Of a DNA stretch of 64,000 bases, positions 50,901 to 64,000 are shown piece by piece. Position 1 is the first letter of the stretch. The number at the start of each line of letters is the position of its first letter. Source of the DNA: Metopolophium dirhodum (Eukaryota > Arthropoda > Insecta > Hemiptera > Aphididae); assembly GCF_019925205.1 (NCBI RefSeq), contig NC_083566.1:29884001-29948000 (forward strand). Direction: 5' to 3'. The notes beneath the pieces are model-generated. The model did not search any database, was not told where the DNA came from, and saw only the letters and a list, made by a program, of their open reading frames with translations. A program made the translations under genes and the position numbers.

Positions 50901-53230
50901 GTTACGATGATGAGTGCAGCCGGCTGGGTGTGTGGGTCGTAGCAAAACGGTCTTATAATCCATCCGGGTCGTGTGCCCGACGATAGTAATTTTGTACGTA
51001 GGTATTAATTATTATACGCACGTTATCTCACCGTACCTGCGCGAATAATTTTGTCGACATAGCTCTGTAGTGCATGATATATAATATTCATTTGTGGGCC
51101 CTATATCTCTGTTCATGGAATGCATTTATTCGTGGAAATCTATAATAATAATAATCAATCACTCGGACGTTTCGAATCGGATAGCGGGGAAAAAAAAACT
51201 CGGATTTATGTAGTTTTATAGCTCAGCGCGACGTGCGCGTGCTTTACGGCAGCCGCAGGTCGTAGATCGAACCAGCGAATACCGCCGAATAATATCATCG
51301 TATTTCACACAACGCTCACGTGGCCGACATTATTTTTATTGGAAACAACATGTTTTTTCAGAGATTATCGTCAAATTTGTAATAACCGTTCAAGGACGAA
51401 TATTATTAAAAAAAAAAAAAATAATAATAATAATATAACCCATTCATACGCGTCGTGAAAAAAATCGTAAAAACCTACAAACACACACACACACACACAT
51501 GTTATGCATAATATACGCGCCCGTGTATAGTCCGTATTATCTTCATCCTTTTGTTTCACTTTCACTTTTTATTTTATTTTTTCCTACGGCCAACGCTGCC
51601 GCCGCCGCCGCCTCTATTGCTAATTGCAGCGACCTACTTATGCAACGCGCGCCGCCGCCGTTCTTCCTCAATAACAATAATATAACATAATATACCCGCG
51701 AGAACGTATAATATTTACGCATTAGACCTAATATATACGGTCCGAGCGTGTACCTCGGGTGTATAATACAAAAACAGGTATGATAATAATATTATTCTAT
51801 GCGAGTCTCTGCGTATACGGTCCAAACGCATGTAATAATATCGTTGGTGTACAAACAGAATACGGTGCAGATATTATTAAATGGCTACTGTTCGTTTCCG
51901 CGGTATAATTTTGAAACCGCGGCCTTTTTACCATTATGTGCGTATGATGATATTATTATTATTCAAATATTGTGTTTTTATGTTTTGCGTTTTAATATTA
52001 TTAGGTATGCTGTATGACATAATATAGGTACGCGTGATGAAAACAACGCTGGCGACGGACCGTGGTTACTGTTATTATTTATCTAGCGTAGCCTTTAATA
52101 CCAGTAATATTATAATATGATCGCAATAAACCAATTGTTATTGATATTGCACACGACGAGACGAGGCGAGTATTTAGCATAACAATAATAAAATATTGTA
52201 CTTATTACACGTAGGCGCCTTGTTAGCCGTTGATACTCGTCTTATGCTTTTACGTTGAAAAATGTGCACGTCAAAGGAATTTCGCAGAATTTTATTACTC
52301 GGCAACATTTAACGACTGTTGTAACACAAGCCGATTTATAATAACAATATTATATTATTATAATACACCGATATCGATGGCGATGTGTATCGGCGCCGCC
52401 AGCAGTATATATACATTGAAAACCCGAACGGCGAGTTAATAGTTTGAAAAAAATAATACCTTTTTTTATTAAAACTTAAAATACAATGTTATAATATTAA
52501 TTTAAGAGTATACTATTGTTATAATCTGCTGTTAGGTCATTTGTTTTAAAAATATTTTTCGAGTGATTTGACGTTAAAAACCGATATGGGTAGGTACGTC
52601 ATAAGTTAGGTGTAACTAATATGCATCTACGATAATATACGATATAGCTGTGCGTTCTCGTCACCGTGAAATTTATCTGAAATTACTATTATCATATTAT
52701 TACTAATATTATTGTACCATGTGGTATTTAACTATTTTTTTTTTATCGAATTCCGATGTACCCACTATATATTCTCGTTTTGTGAAATTTTCATGAAATT
52801 TGAATAAAATTCCATGCGAATAATAATACAACAGTCATATTATATTATGTACAGTAGGTGTTAAACGTATACGAAAACTCGCGTACAGAATATCATAATA
52901 ATATAACAATCGCAGAATGTTTACCGTAGTTTCAGACGAGAATATAATAATATCCTATATCGAACGAAATGCCAACAACAGTATTTCACTTTGACGACTA
53001 CGTATATGGGCACCAGTTAACATATAATATGATCCAACAAATGGTTGCAAATATTATATTATAATGTTATATACCTCTAAAATGACGATATTAAATGGAA
53101 CGCGATATTGTTCGTGTCTAGCGTCCCTGTAGATCCGAATTTAAGGCTTTATAATGCTTCCTCCAGTAGTCCTTCATTATTACCAACGTGGAACATTTAA
53201 TTTCATGCGATCTCTTCTAAACTCTTTCAG
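47938..53230. other. Gene-free stretch
   Basis: CpG-containing, AT-rich DNA with small frames lacking domains or splice structure. A (CA)n microsatellite lies at 51480-51499 and a GCC-repeat patch at 51596-51613. Confidence 0.45.
51480..51499. repeat. (CA)n microsatellite
   Basis: About ten CA units. Confidence 0.85.
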
Positions 53231-53574
53231 AACCGCCGCTTTTCAGAAATGAAGATCTCCGTCCAAAATGTTCAATATCTAAGTACTGGCGAACAACAAA
53301 TGCATTTTATACGATGTGTCAAGAAAATGTAAAAAATGGTTATTTTCTCTGCATAACAAGTTATATATTTACCGTCAAGTTTGTAACTATTGCAGTATAC
53401 AAACAAACGGAGAAATCGGCAACAAACGGTTCCACTGAAATGATTTTGAATTTTGATAAGCCCTTAACGTGTAAAGAAAAGCACACTCTGCCAGCGTGCC
53501 AACATTTTTCTACCAACTGTTTTCTTTACATATTTAATTTATTGCTCGTGTCTATTATACAATTTAAACAATAA
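53231..53574 (+). CDS. Possible 3' terminal exon of an unrecognised gene
   Basis: A TTCTAAACTCTTTCAG sequence that looks like a good splice acceptor is followed by 344 nt open to TAA at 53572-53574 (about 114 residues, read from the third base). The frame begins EPPLFRNEDLRPKCSISKYW and ends in a hydrophobic stretch FLYIFNLLLVSIIQF that could span a membrane. Its composition is less AT-biased than its surroundings and contains several cysteines. AATAAA follows at 53652-53657. I do not recognise the family and see no partner exon upstream, so it may be a chance frame or a decayed gene. Confidence 0.3.
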
Positions 53575-53657
53575 CTAAAACGTCATATTTCTGTGGTGGA
53601 ATTCGATATAAAAATATATCGTTCAAGTTTAAAATATAACATGGTTAGAACAATAAA

Positions 53658-56600
53658 ATGTTAAACATGTTACACATTTACAAACATGCGTGAAGAAAAT
53701 GCTGCATGCTCGAGTCAATCAGGTGATGTTTGAATAGGTAGGTAGTAAAATAATGAAATATACAAAAACGAATTTAGTAAATCAATTTATCACATTCTGC
53801 AATACTGTTGACAATACATTGTAGAATTGTGTGGATTTATTGAGTAAGAATATCGTTGAAGAATAATATTTTGTTTTTTAATTTATTATAAGACGAACAA
53901 AATTTTCGGTAAACAACACGACACAAAGCTAACAAGTCTTCGTGGTCATGCCAGTGGTCGAAATGGCTCAAGATAAGTGGAGGGATGCCTTACAATTTAG
54001 ATTTCCTGATATCATTATAACATTCTTCTACACTAGTATAATATTTTATACATTTTTTCAAATTTTAGTCAAAACTGATTTTTATTTCTAATATTTTTTT
54101 GTATAGATTTAAGGTTATATAGTTAAATTTGTAATTAATACTAAAAATATGATATGTAATATAACAAAATCTATTAATATTCAAGTAAAACATTTTTTCT
54201 ACTTAATTTAGCATCACTTTTTCTTAATTAAGTAATAAAAGTAAATAAAAAAAAAACTTAAGAAGTAACAGTATTCTACCCATGGGCTAAATTTAGAAAT
54301 TGATCGACTCGCACATATTACACATCTACTTATTAGTTATCAACAAGATATTGTCAGAAATTACGTTTAGATATTTTAGCATATTGCTAGTTGCTACGTC
54401 CCTACTTATTATCATCAATATTGTTATTTTTCTGTGATATACGTGCAGAGAGTATGACGTAACATTTGTTATCAACGCTTATCAATTTTAGTATAGGTGA
54501 AACTGCTTATACTAAACAACACGATATAGCCGGGCCTCAATGTTATAAAACAATATTATTTTCACCGAAAAAATAAAAAACTTTCTTATATATAAATATA
54601 AATATGATATTTAATTGTACAACACAAGTCTTAGGAGGGATGCGTTATTCTAGACAAAATAAGTAGAGGGATGAAAAATGTAAGTACAAAAAAGTAGAGG
54701 GATGCCATCTGGGTCATGTTATGTACATACGTGTGCAGTGTGCAGTATTACGTCGGCTTAGCCATGAGCCAAGGGAGAAATATTTAATCATTTGGCGAGC
54801 CTGCGTGGAAACATTTTTTTTATTTCAAGCTATTTATGATTTTAGAAATGCAAGTTTGTATTTTTAGTAGCAAAGTACTCCAAAAGTTCGTCGGCATGCA
54901 TGAGGTATCCAATTAATATATTTTATAATATATAGAGCTGGTCAGATGGAACACGAGGTTCACACTCTTTAAACTAATTCGTTAAAATCTTTATTTATCT
55001 GTGTGTGTTGAACATCAAAAATATCTCCAGTGTGCCAAAAAAAAATGAAAATATTAATCAATCGGTTTCGTGATGATATTGTTTGACAAGAAAGCTGCAG
55101 CGTACAGCTCTAATTAGTTACTATCGCATAATATACAACTGCTATAATACATATTACAGTAGGTATTCTCAAACTGCGTATACACTTTACGCACTTATCC
55201 TTATCTATATATACACGGTGAAAACCTGATTATACAATACCTGTAGCATACGCCCCGATCATATATTATAATATATTGCAACATCATTTACGAGTAAAAA
55301 CCAAGTGGTACCTATTAGAAATATATAATATTATGTATCATCCATATACGACTGCGACGTTCACACTTTTGCAATAATATCGTGTACATATAATATGCGC
55401 GATTAGTTTCCGAGTGGCGACCGTCCATTGTTGTTAGCGAATTAGAAACCCGTTTAGCCCGTATGAACAATGTACCTTCCTATGTTCTGCAAGTATATGA
55501 TGCCTATGTAACATATGTTTTCGATCCTCGCCGAGCACATTATAACAATAATCGCCAGTGAGGCAGCCGAGCGCAGCCACGGCCCACGTGCGAATAAATG
55601 AAATTAAATTTAAAAAAAAAAAAAATCAAGTCCCGACGAAAACCTTCGTAGTAACAATATGATTACCGCACGTGGGGGGGACGCCGGGCTGCAAATGGCA
55701 TCGGCGGGTATCGTACGTGGGCAAAACGATATTATAGGTACGCGTGTATTATAATAACGTTTATGCAAAACAACGTCCCGGAGACACTCGAGATAATATA
55801 TTGTTATTATTATTATTATTATTGTGAAAAAGGAGTAGTGCGGTGTTTCGAGAAATAAATGCACATTATTATTATATTATACGAATATACTTGGTATACG
55901 AGTGTAACAGCAGCGTAGGCCGAAAAATCCTTGCCGATCTCCGACGACGGCCCACGCCGGTAAAATCGCGTTACCGGAGAGGTCATCAAACCCCGGAGAC
56001 GTCATCGGCGGTGGTGTGGCACACGATCCGGCTTTGGTTCTTTGTAAATTTGCACGAAAACAAAAATTATGTAAAGAAAATATTCGCATTGTTTTGTCGA
56101 ATAATATTATCGTTCAGATCGCGAGAGATTTCCCGATTTCCGCATGAATTTGCGACAATTGAAACCGATATGACACTCGGAGCAGGACGAAGCAACCGAC
56201 GACCATGTGCGAATCGACAGCTGTCTTCCGTCATTCGTATAAAACGCTCTGCTTTATAATATATCCGTCGCCGGCGTAATATATTTTTTCATTACCGTCT
56301 TCGTTATCATCCTCGTCGCATGTTATCATATTATTATTATTATCATCCTTGTGTTGCATATTATCGTATAGGTAATTATTATAATGCAGCTGCATTCGAT
56401 TTTCGTCTCCTTTACCCCGCCCGAATCAATGGCAATAAACCGTTCACGATAGGTAATTACGAACGCCCGTGCGCGGTTTACGATCCTGTCGAATTAAAAA
56501 TGTATTTACGATTTCCTCATAGGTTTTTGTTTAACTAATCAAACAAATAAACATATCCAATTTTCGGCGTAAAAGCAAGTCTGTATAACCGTATACCTAC

Positions 56601-59600
56601 ATATAGATTCTGCATCACGTAGGCGTAGGTATGTAACCTCCACTGTGAATTTTTCAAAAAAACAATCTATTTATAATATGTATAAATTAGGTAATTGCAC
56701 TGAGGAAAAAAAACATATTGGCCATCTGTCACTATGTTTGAATGCGAAACGTCAATAAAGAGAATAGAGATAAACACTTTTGAACACGATTTTCACATCG
56801 ATTTGAATCCTGCGCCGTAAAATCAGAATTCCTTAACAAGTAGTTGAGTAACAATGGCTATTAGAACGAACCTATTATATATATATATGCCTACCTAGCT
56901 ACGATGTCTACTGAAAGTAATGAGACGATGTGAAATAGGCACATTCCAACGGGTTATTATATACGCGTATATACGCGCTGGACTGTAGGCAAAAACGTTA
57001 GACGAGACTTATACGTCATTATATTATATATGTATATAGCAAACGCTTTAAAAGTTAAAACGAAATAGTTCACAGGAAATTGATGACCGAAGATTACTTC
57101 GGTAAATATAAATTTTTTTTTTTAACGACCGGTAATTTCATCTGCAAATCAGCAACTTTATTATTCTTCCTTCCACGTTGTTATATGCCGCAGAACACCG
57201 ACGGCCGACCTATCTATACATAATAGTAAGTCGTGTTAATCTGCAACTATATAGGTGTATGAACTAATAAAGATTCAATGTACCTATACAATCATTTCTG
57301 TTTGATAATCATTGACCTTCCTTTGTGTTATTAATTAAAGCGGATTGTATACAAAGATCACTGTAATTCCGAAACTATATAGAACATATTATATTAATTT
57401 TAAAAATGCACCAATGTTCGGCCTTGGCGAACGTTTTGTGAAACACGTACGTGCTATAATCATATCGTTTGTAAGAATCTATTTACGCATATATTATAAA
57501 ATATTTTAATAAGGGCTGTCGTCTTATTTAAAACAAAAAAAAAAACTAAATAATACAAAATTATACAGATAGCGGATCTAAATAAGAACTAAATAACTGA
57601 AATGATATGGGATCTGTGAGAAAATAATATTGTTCTGTCCGCGGAGCAGAAAATATATAATATTGGAAATAAAATTTAAAATTTTATTGCATATGTTTTC
57701 TTAACACATCAAATTACGTCGTAAATTATCGGACTATGCAAATCGTGTGCCGAAACTCCAATTCCAGTGCGTTTATATCACGCCGGAGATCTTTTCAGCT
57801 GAAAAAATCATAGAGCAAGCACCTTATAATTATGACAGATTAAAAACGTAACTGTGTGTCGAAAATATATAAGCAGGTAGGTACCAAAATAAAGGTATAC
57901 GCGTATGTATAAGATAATATGATAAATTAAGATATACTGTATATACATAGACGCGTCTGTTTGCGATGGACGGGAAGATAACGTTTTAATGAAACATTAT
58001 GCAAGTAAATACACAAAAAGGCGGTGTCGGGGTCAGTGCACAAGCGTGTTAAGAAAACTCGCAGGGCACAGCGTCCTGCAGCATTAACGTCTCCGGTGAA
58101 TAATCTTCTTATAATCTTATCTTATATAGGTACAGTTTCCTACATAGATGTTACTGCTGATTCGCTGCTGTAGTGTGTTCACCGTGACGTTTTAATACGA
58201 TATTAATGTAATTATATTTATTAATACAAATTATGTAAGAATCCGGGGGTGGTATATATAGTGGCCCATTTACAAGCGGTGCGGAGACGGCGGGAGACCA
58301 CGGTGATTTATCATCCTCCCGAGCCTTTTTTTTTCTATTTTATTTAACAATTTATTTGATAAATAGTTATGTTGTAATACAATATCCGAACCGTGGTTAT
58401 TGATGGGCTCAGGGTTAGGATGTGTATGACTTCAAAAACATTTCCATGACAAATATATACTCGAAACATATCAGAGTATAATATGTGCTTAACAAAATCA
58501 AAAATCTCATTATGAAATGCGTTCAAAATTGTAGTATTATTGATCTAACATAATATACCATAGTAATTAATATATTTTATAATATTTTATATACAATATA
58601 TACAAATATACTTAATTCGATTATATTATTAATAGAACCTATAATAACGTTTCATATTCATAGAGTCAGGAATATGACGCCAACAATATAATACATATAC
58701 CTCCCATATAGGTAGTATATCCTACGGGCGTATGTCAGTAAAAGCATGCGTAGGATACCTTTATATAATATAACATGGTAATAATCTATTATTAAAAAAA
58801 TGTTCTTTGAAATCTAAAATTTAGGAAAAGTAAAAAAAAATTATACTTTTGATATTAAAAAATGCAAAATTATACGAAAAAAAATGTAATATTGCTGTTT
58901 ATGGATTCAAATGGATTTATATTTTGGTCTGCATCGTACACGGCTGAAAGGAAAAAAAATGTAAAAGTCATCAAAATCCTAACTTTATATATTTATGATC
59001 ATACATCCACAAATACATAAATCAATTTGTATTTAAGATTTTTTTTACAACTAAATTAAGAAGATTTTTTCATCTGAATAAAGTAGGCTGGTACTACAAA
59101 CTATAGGATCCAAAACAAAGAATATATAGTATAATTATATTATATAGTCACTTACAACCTCAGCTGCTATTATAATATGCCAAGATACACCTACTCCTAT
59201 CAGATGACACTGACAACTCTTACGATGACGAGACATACATTGCACACAGACTTATAATCTTTTAATATGTTATTTAATCCTACTATAATAAATTACTGTC
59301 ACGACACACTTTTTATTACTAAATCTTAAACTTTTAATATTCTATTATTATACACAATATGACAACTAAAATTATCAATCTTGTAATATCATTGATAATA
59401 TTATATTATTATGTTGACACATTTTAAATTTAATAAATAAAAAATACTTTTACTTATTATTTTAGCCGTCGATTAGATGACAGTTATATTATAGAGAAGT
59501 ACATTTTAGACTTGTCTTCAATGCTTAAGTACCTACAGCGCAAGCATGTATTTTGACATTTTGTTAAACACGCCACTATCTAACAAACTGACTACGCGTT

Positions 59601-62227
59601 TCCATAAAACGCTCACACTACACACATAATAATAATATAATGAGCGTACAATTTTAATATTGCAGTGACGTGCTTGCATATTAAATCTGTCGTCGTGTCG
59701 GACGTAAACTGTCATTTCGTTCCTTTTTACATATTTTTATCTCTGCCTACGGCACGACATGTGTTCGGTATACCTATGTGGTGTATATTTCATTCTAAGC
59801 TCGGTGCTATATATTGTGTACGATTTTTTTCGGATTCCATCGCATCGGACGGAGCATAACTTACGAGGACGACGACAATACTGTACCTAAGACGTACGGC
59901 GCAATAATAAAAATAATAATAATAATACAATGTCTCTCAGACTACATCGTATAATGTTTACGCGCGTGTGTGTATAAAACAACAACCTTGCAGGTGCTCC
60001 GGTCGGGGGTGCGTGCAACATGCAGCCGAGTGCAAGACGCATACAAATTGGACGTGTCTGGTGTCCGTTTGTTTATGTGTATCGCCCCCCCCCCCCCCCC
60101 CCGATCGCGATCGATAAAAATCCGGAGACTTTAACGCGACCGACGACGGCGTTGCGATAATTTATTAGCACGTTTTGTGCTCGTGATGGTAGCGGATAAA
60201 GTGACGAAAGGACAAATATAAAAAAAAAAAACCTTCACAGTATCTTATATAATATTAATATATAATACAGCAGCGATTTGTGTTGGTCTGTTTGCGAGCA
60301 CTGGTGGCGGTCGTGTCGTCGATGTAGCCGCCGCGACGCGTTATCGGCCAGAAAGACGAAAAAAACATTTTCGGATTTCCGCGAATTTCCTTCGCGGGCG
60401 CGACGAAGAAAGCAGAGAAAACAATAATTGTGTGGGCATAATATAATAATAATTTGCGTTTGTAGTTTGTACATAGTACGCACAATATAACATACACGTA
60501 TATAGATACTACACATATATCCGGGCAAGTGAATAACGCGCGAGGTACTGATCCGTGATGCGTGCGCATGTTTATATTTTAACCATCGTTGCCGTTTCAC
60601 GACGATAAAAACTCTCATCTGTACGAATTACATACCTACATAATAATATGTTTTCTCTGCCTCCCTTCGCGGAAAATAAACCCCACTGCAAATAAACTAT
60701 TGGATTTCCATTTATGTAATTGCGTTTTTCCTGGCGTACAGTTACGCAACATACATAGGTACGTATATATATTATACATACACGCTGTATATGTATACCT
60801 GCGTGCAGCTCCGCAAACCGTCTGTTTATAAATTATAATCCACAGCGACAGGGCCATGGCCATTTTACCGAAATCCAATACCTACTGTAAAATTTGAAAT
60901 AAAATCCGTATACATCCGTGCACGCTCTCCAATTTGTGTGCGCTAACGAGTACCATTACCTGTACTATATATGTTTTGACCGACTTTAAACGATACCATT
61001 ACCCGAACACCGGGTGTACTTATATACGACAATCTCATGACATAATATTGCAAAACCCAAGCCTCCTTAAAGTTACAATAATAATGCGTTTATTTTGATA
61101 CGGCCGCAACGCGCGTGGCGTCCGTTCCATTGTGACCATTGTGCGTGTGCTTTTTCGCGTTTATATAATAACAATATATAATATAAAAGGTAAATCTTTG
61201 TTATTCGCGTGCCCGCGCGGATTCGTGTTTCTCGAGGTTTTTCGAACGGTCGACCGATCATAATTATTGTGACAACTATATATAGTGCCTATAGCTGCGA
61301 CGCTAAATGACGTAGTGCGCGTGTACCTATATAAGTAATATGTGACGTTACGATTTGTCCTTACAAGGAACTGCTCCCAATCGGCGGCACACATTCGGTA
61401 AAAGTGAACGTTTCAAAAATGTTGTTGACCCTCTGAAAATTCGTAATAATGACACATTTTACTCGAGACGATTGTATTCTACTCGCGCAAAACCGCCAAC
61501 AGCCGTAATTTCTTCGACGGTATATTATAAGCGATCGGCCGCCTACAACATGCAGGTGTATATAATATTATATGGGCCGTTGTGGGTATTATATATAAAT
61601 GAATACATTAAATGCAATCCGATATCCATCATGATATCATACGATATGAGCATAATATTTTCTCACATTTTTTTCCACTACAGTTTCAAACATTTAGTAT
61701 AGGTATACATAGTATATTAATATATATTTTTACCTACGTAATATGCACATATACATAAATACTGTCCAGACGATTGGGTAAAATGTATGTCTATAATATT
61801 GTCGTATTGTGCCAACTACTAAAGAGTGAAATTCCGGCGACGATTTTACAATTATTTTTTCATACGTCCGACGCCATATTATAAATCGTACTATGAACAG
61901 TTTGAACTATCGAAATTCTACTCAGAGTTCTCTACAGAAACACGAGTGTTTTAAATCCAAGTCATTATTGTATTCGTTCGATCGGCAGCATTCCGACTCG
62001 ACAGAAACCGCGGGGTGCTCATTATACGAATCAAAGATGATTATTTCGTACACTTCAAAAAGTATATAGGCACCGTATTATTATTATATATTCTAATATT
62101 TGTCTATTATGCGCGGGGACTACGGTAATATTATAATAATGGGTCGTGCGATGTGAAATAGGATCTACAGCCTGTATATTATGCGCCTCCGAGACCTGAC
62201 AACGAGTACCCCTGCAGGCCTGCTATA
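53658..62227. other. Gene-free stretch
   Basis: About 8.5 kb with no supportable gene. Frames such as 55843-56259, 60235-60618 and 61355-61702 lack domains. AAGT[AG]GAGGGATG recurs as direct copies at 53975, 54661 and 54692. An (ATT)n tract lies near 55802-55823. Confidence 0.45.
60085..60102. repeat. Poly(C) tract
   Basis: Eighteen consecutive C's followed by GATCGCGATC. The length may be inexact because of sequencing slippage. Confidence 0.9.
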
Positions 62228-62235
62228 ATAATATT

Positions 62236-63053
62236 CAGTGGTGTAGTGGGGCGTATACGCGGGTATACGGCGTATAACGACTTCTCCAGTTTTTGGTTGA
62301 TGCGTATACTTATAATATAATTTGTGATACGCAGGTATACGGGTATACTGTATAGCTATAAATCAATAATATAAATAGTATTAACGAATAATCAATAATA
62401 CCAAACATATTTCCTTGTTATCATGTTCATTAGGAACTGTTATTATTTTTACATTTTACACATCTATTTTTAACTTCATTGCATTGATTTCTATTTATTA
62501 TATATATATATTATACGTCTAAAATTATAAGCTTATCGATAACGATAGCCGACGCTGAGATTCACGGTCACATGCATTACTGAAAATAATTTTGTCAAAA
62601 AATATTGTTTTATGTACCTACACTGTGTCACACAATAATTACATAAATATAACAATTGATCTACAAAAAATGATATTTTCATTTATTTTTAGTCATTCAA
62701 AGTTGTGATACCTAATTTATATACTACCGAGTATACATTTAAGGCTATAAATATTAATAAATATTTAGGTTTTTTGACTTAAAAAGAAGTGGGGATAGGG
62801 GGGTTAAGAAATTAACATAGGTAATCATAAGCAATTTAAATGTATAATCATATATTTTAGGAGTATGATTGTAAACTATAGAGACTCAATTGCGGTAAGG
62901 TAGTAGTAAAGTGTATGTAATTATAAATATATCATTAGTAATAGCGTAGTATATATAGCGGTTGGGGGGGGGGGGGAGGGGAGCAGCCCCCACGTTTACA
63001 TATCAAGCACATTAAAACGTATACTCAGTAAAAAAATTACGACTACATCACTG
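62236..63053. mobile_element. hAT non-autonomous element, 818 bp
   Basis: The ends read CAGTGGTGTAGT and, from the right, CAGTGATGTAGT, one mismatch in 12. A perfect 8-bp duplication ATAATATT flanks them (62228-62235 and 63054-63061). The left subterminal region repeats GCGTATAC and GGTATACG words, and a 13-G tract lies near 62966. No transposase frame was seen. Confidence 0.85.
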
Positions 63054-63061
63054 ATAATATT

Positions 63062-64000
63062 GTATTATAATGATTATAATTACTGGCGCACGCGGCGAGG
63101 AATAACGCGCGCGAGCTCGCTCGCCCGTCGGAGTCCGCGGTTCCAGTCAAAGGTTGCCACGGCGAAGTCTTTATAAGAATCCCGAAACAAAAACCATACA
63201 CTCGTTCGTCCTGGAGCTGTTCAGCGTAGGTATAAGTCTTGTGGATGGACATAAAGGAATTTTTATTTTCTAATCACGTATGTCGGGTACGCAGGTCGTG
63301 CACGCTGCGTATTGGGTCGACGACGGCTCGGATCGTCTTCGTCGTACACACAACGATGAATGAGTACAACTACACATTATAATATTATTATAGTACCTAC
63401 GGTGTTCATATTGTTATAATAATAATATTATACACACGCTCGAGCACAATGAGCCGTGTCACTGATAATGTATCCTACACTAGTCGCCGCAAGCGTATAA
63501 TCACCCCCATTGGTTGATAGGTTGTGGTGGAACATGAGAGGGGGTGGGGGGAGTTGGCGGAGCAATAATAATAATATTCTCATTTCGGTCGCGCCGAAAG
63601 TCGAAACAATAGACCGTCGATTAATGAGATCGATAATATTAATAATAATCGACCTTTCTGCCCTCTCATTGCTTTATACGGTGTTCAATATACATAGTAC
63701 GATTATACTTATACAGTATTATAAGCCAGTCCATCACTTCGTTATATACCCTTGCAGTGCGTACTCGCGACACCAAAATATATTGTGCTTTCTTTCGGCA
63801 GATATTTGGAGGTATATTCACACACATACACACTCACAACACAATCAATCATCTTTTCATCGTATCAATATTTTTCATTTTTAATTAGCGCTCTTTAACT
63901 TTAACTTCAAATGACGTTAAAAATTATGTCGACGGCATCGGGAACGATTCACATCTAAATAACTCTGAAATGAGTTCAATGGCATAAATATAGATGATAT
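63062..64000. other. Gene-free end of window
   Basis: CpG-containing DNA with AT-rich patches. The frame 63510-63884 shows no domain. Nothing supportable. Confidence 0.45.

Noticed and set aside
55843..56259. 138-codon plus-strand frame
   Set aside because: Arg-rich translation of CpG-containing DNA with no motif, no splice sites of note and an overlapping open frame on the other strand.
61355..61702. 115-codon plus-strand frame
   Set aside because: It has a possible donor (ATGCAG/GTGTAT) but a poor acceptor (TTACAAG), no domain and an overlapping minus-strand frame. Not enough to call an exon.

Overview
The window is AT-rich animal nuclear DNA. It is full of ATAATATTAT-type and AGGTACCT-type words, split genes with GT-AG introns, and hAT transposon remnants with 8-bp target duplications. 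Together these suggest a hemipteran insect, most likely an aphid; that taxonomic call is an inference from style and repeat families, not a search. No bacterial genes, CRISPR arrays, operons or complete tRNA genes were seen.

Only one ordinary host gene is convincing. It lies on the minus strand at 16672-21703: five coding exons whose splice phases all fit, giving a 940-residue type I membrane protein. It has a signal peptide, a ZP-N-like four-cysteine ectodomain, one transmembrane helix and a cytoplasmic tail of about 720 residues carrying repeated W-D-V-x-I-[KR] motifs. A candidate 5' leader exon (about 22220) and a poly(A) signal (16301) bracket it.

About 2.4 kb upstream of that gene sits the most unusual object, a 6,171-bp foldback transposon (24079-30249) with a perfect 9-bp target duplication. 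Its inverted ends are tandem arrays of a 163-bp unit, about 7.8 copies on the left and 9.6 on the right. Its interior holds (a) a younger nested hAT element (25392-26890) with a transposase internally deleted but still open, and (b) an intact-looking three-exon gene (27013-27721) for the C-terminal lobe of a USP-type (peptidase C19) deubiquitinase. A foldback/Mutator-like element carrying a deubiquitinase-like gene is the leading candidate for something undescribed.

The rest is gene-poor. The left 16 kb holds a hAT relic with a transposase C-terminus (4639-5666), a small MITE, a LINE ORF1 fragment, LINE tails and a TGCATATTT-rich element. The right 34 kb is richer in CpG and holds further non-autonomous elements (45354, 47422, 62236), tRNA-derived SINE-like sequences (36345, 35609), microsatellites and one possible unrecognised 3' terminal exon (53231-53574). 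Long stretches show nothing supportable and are listed as such.
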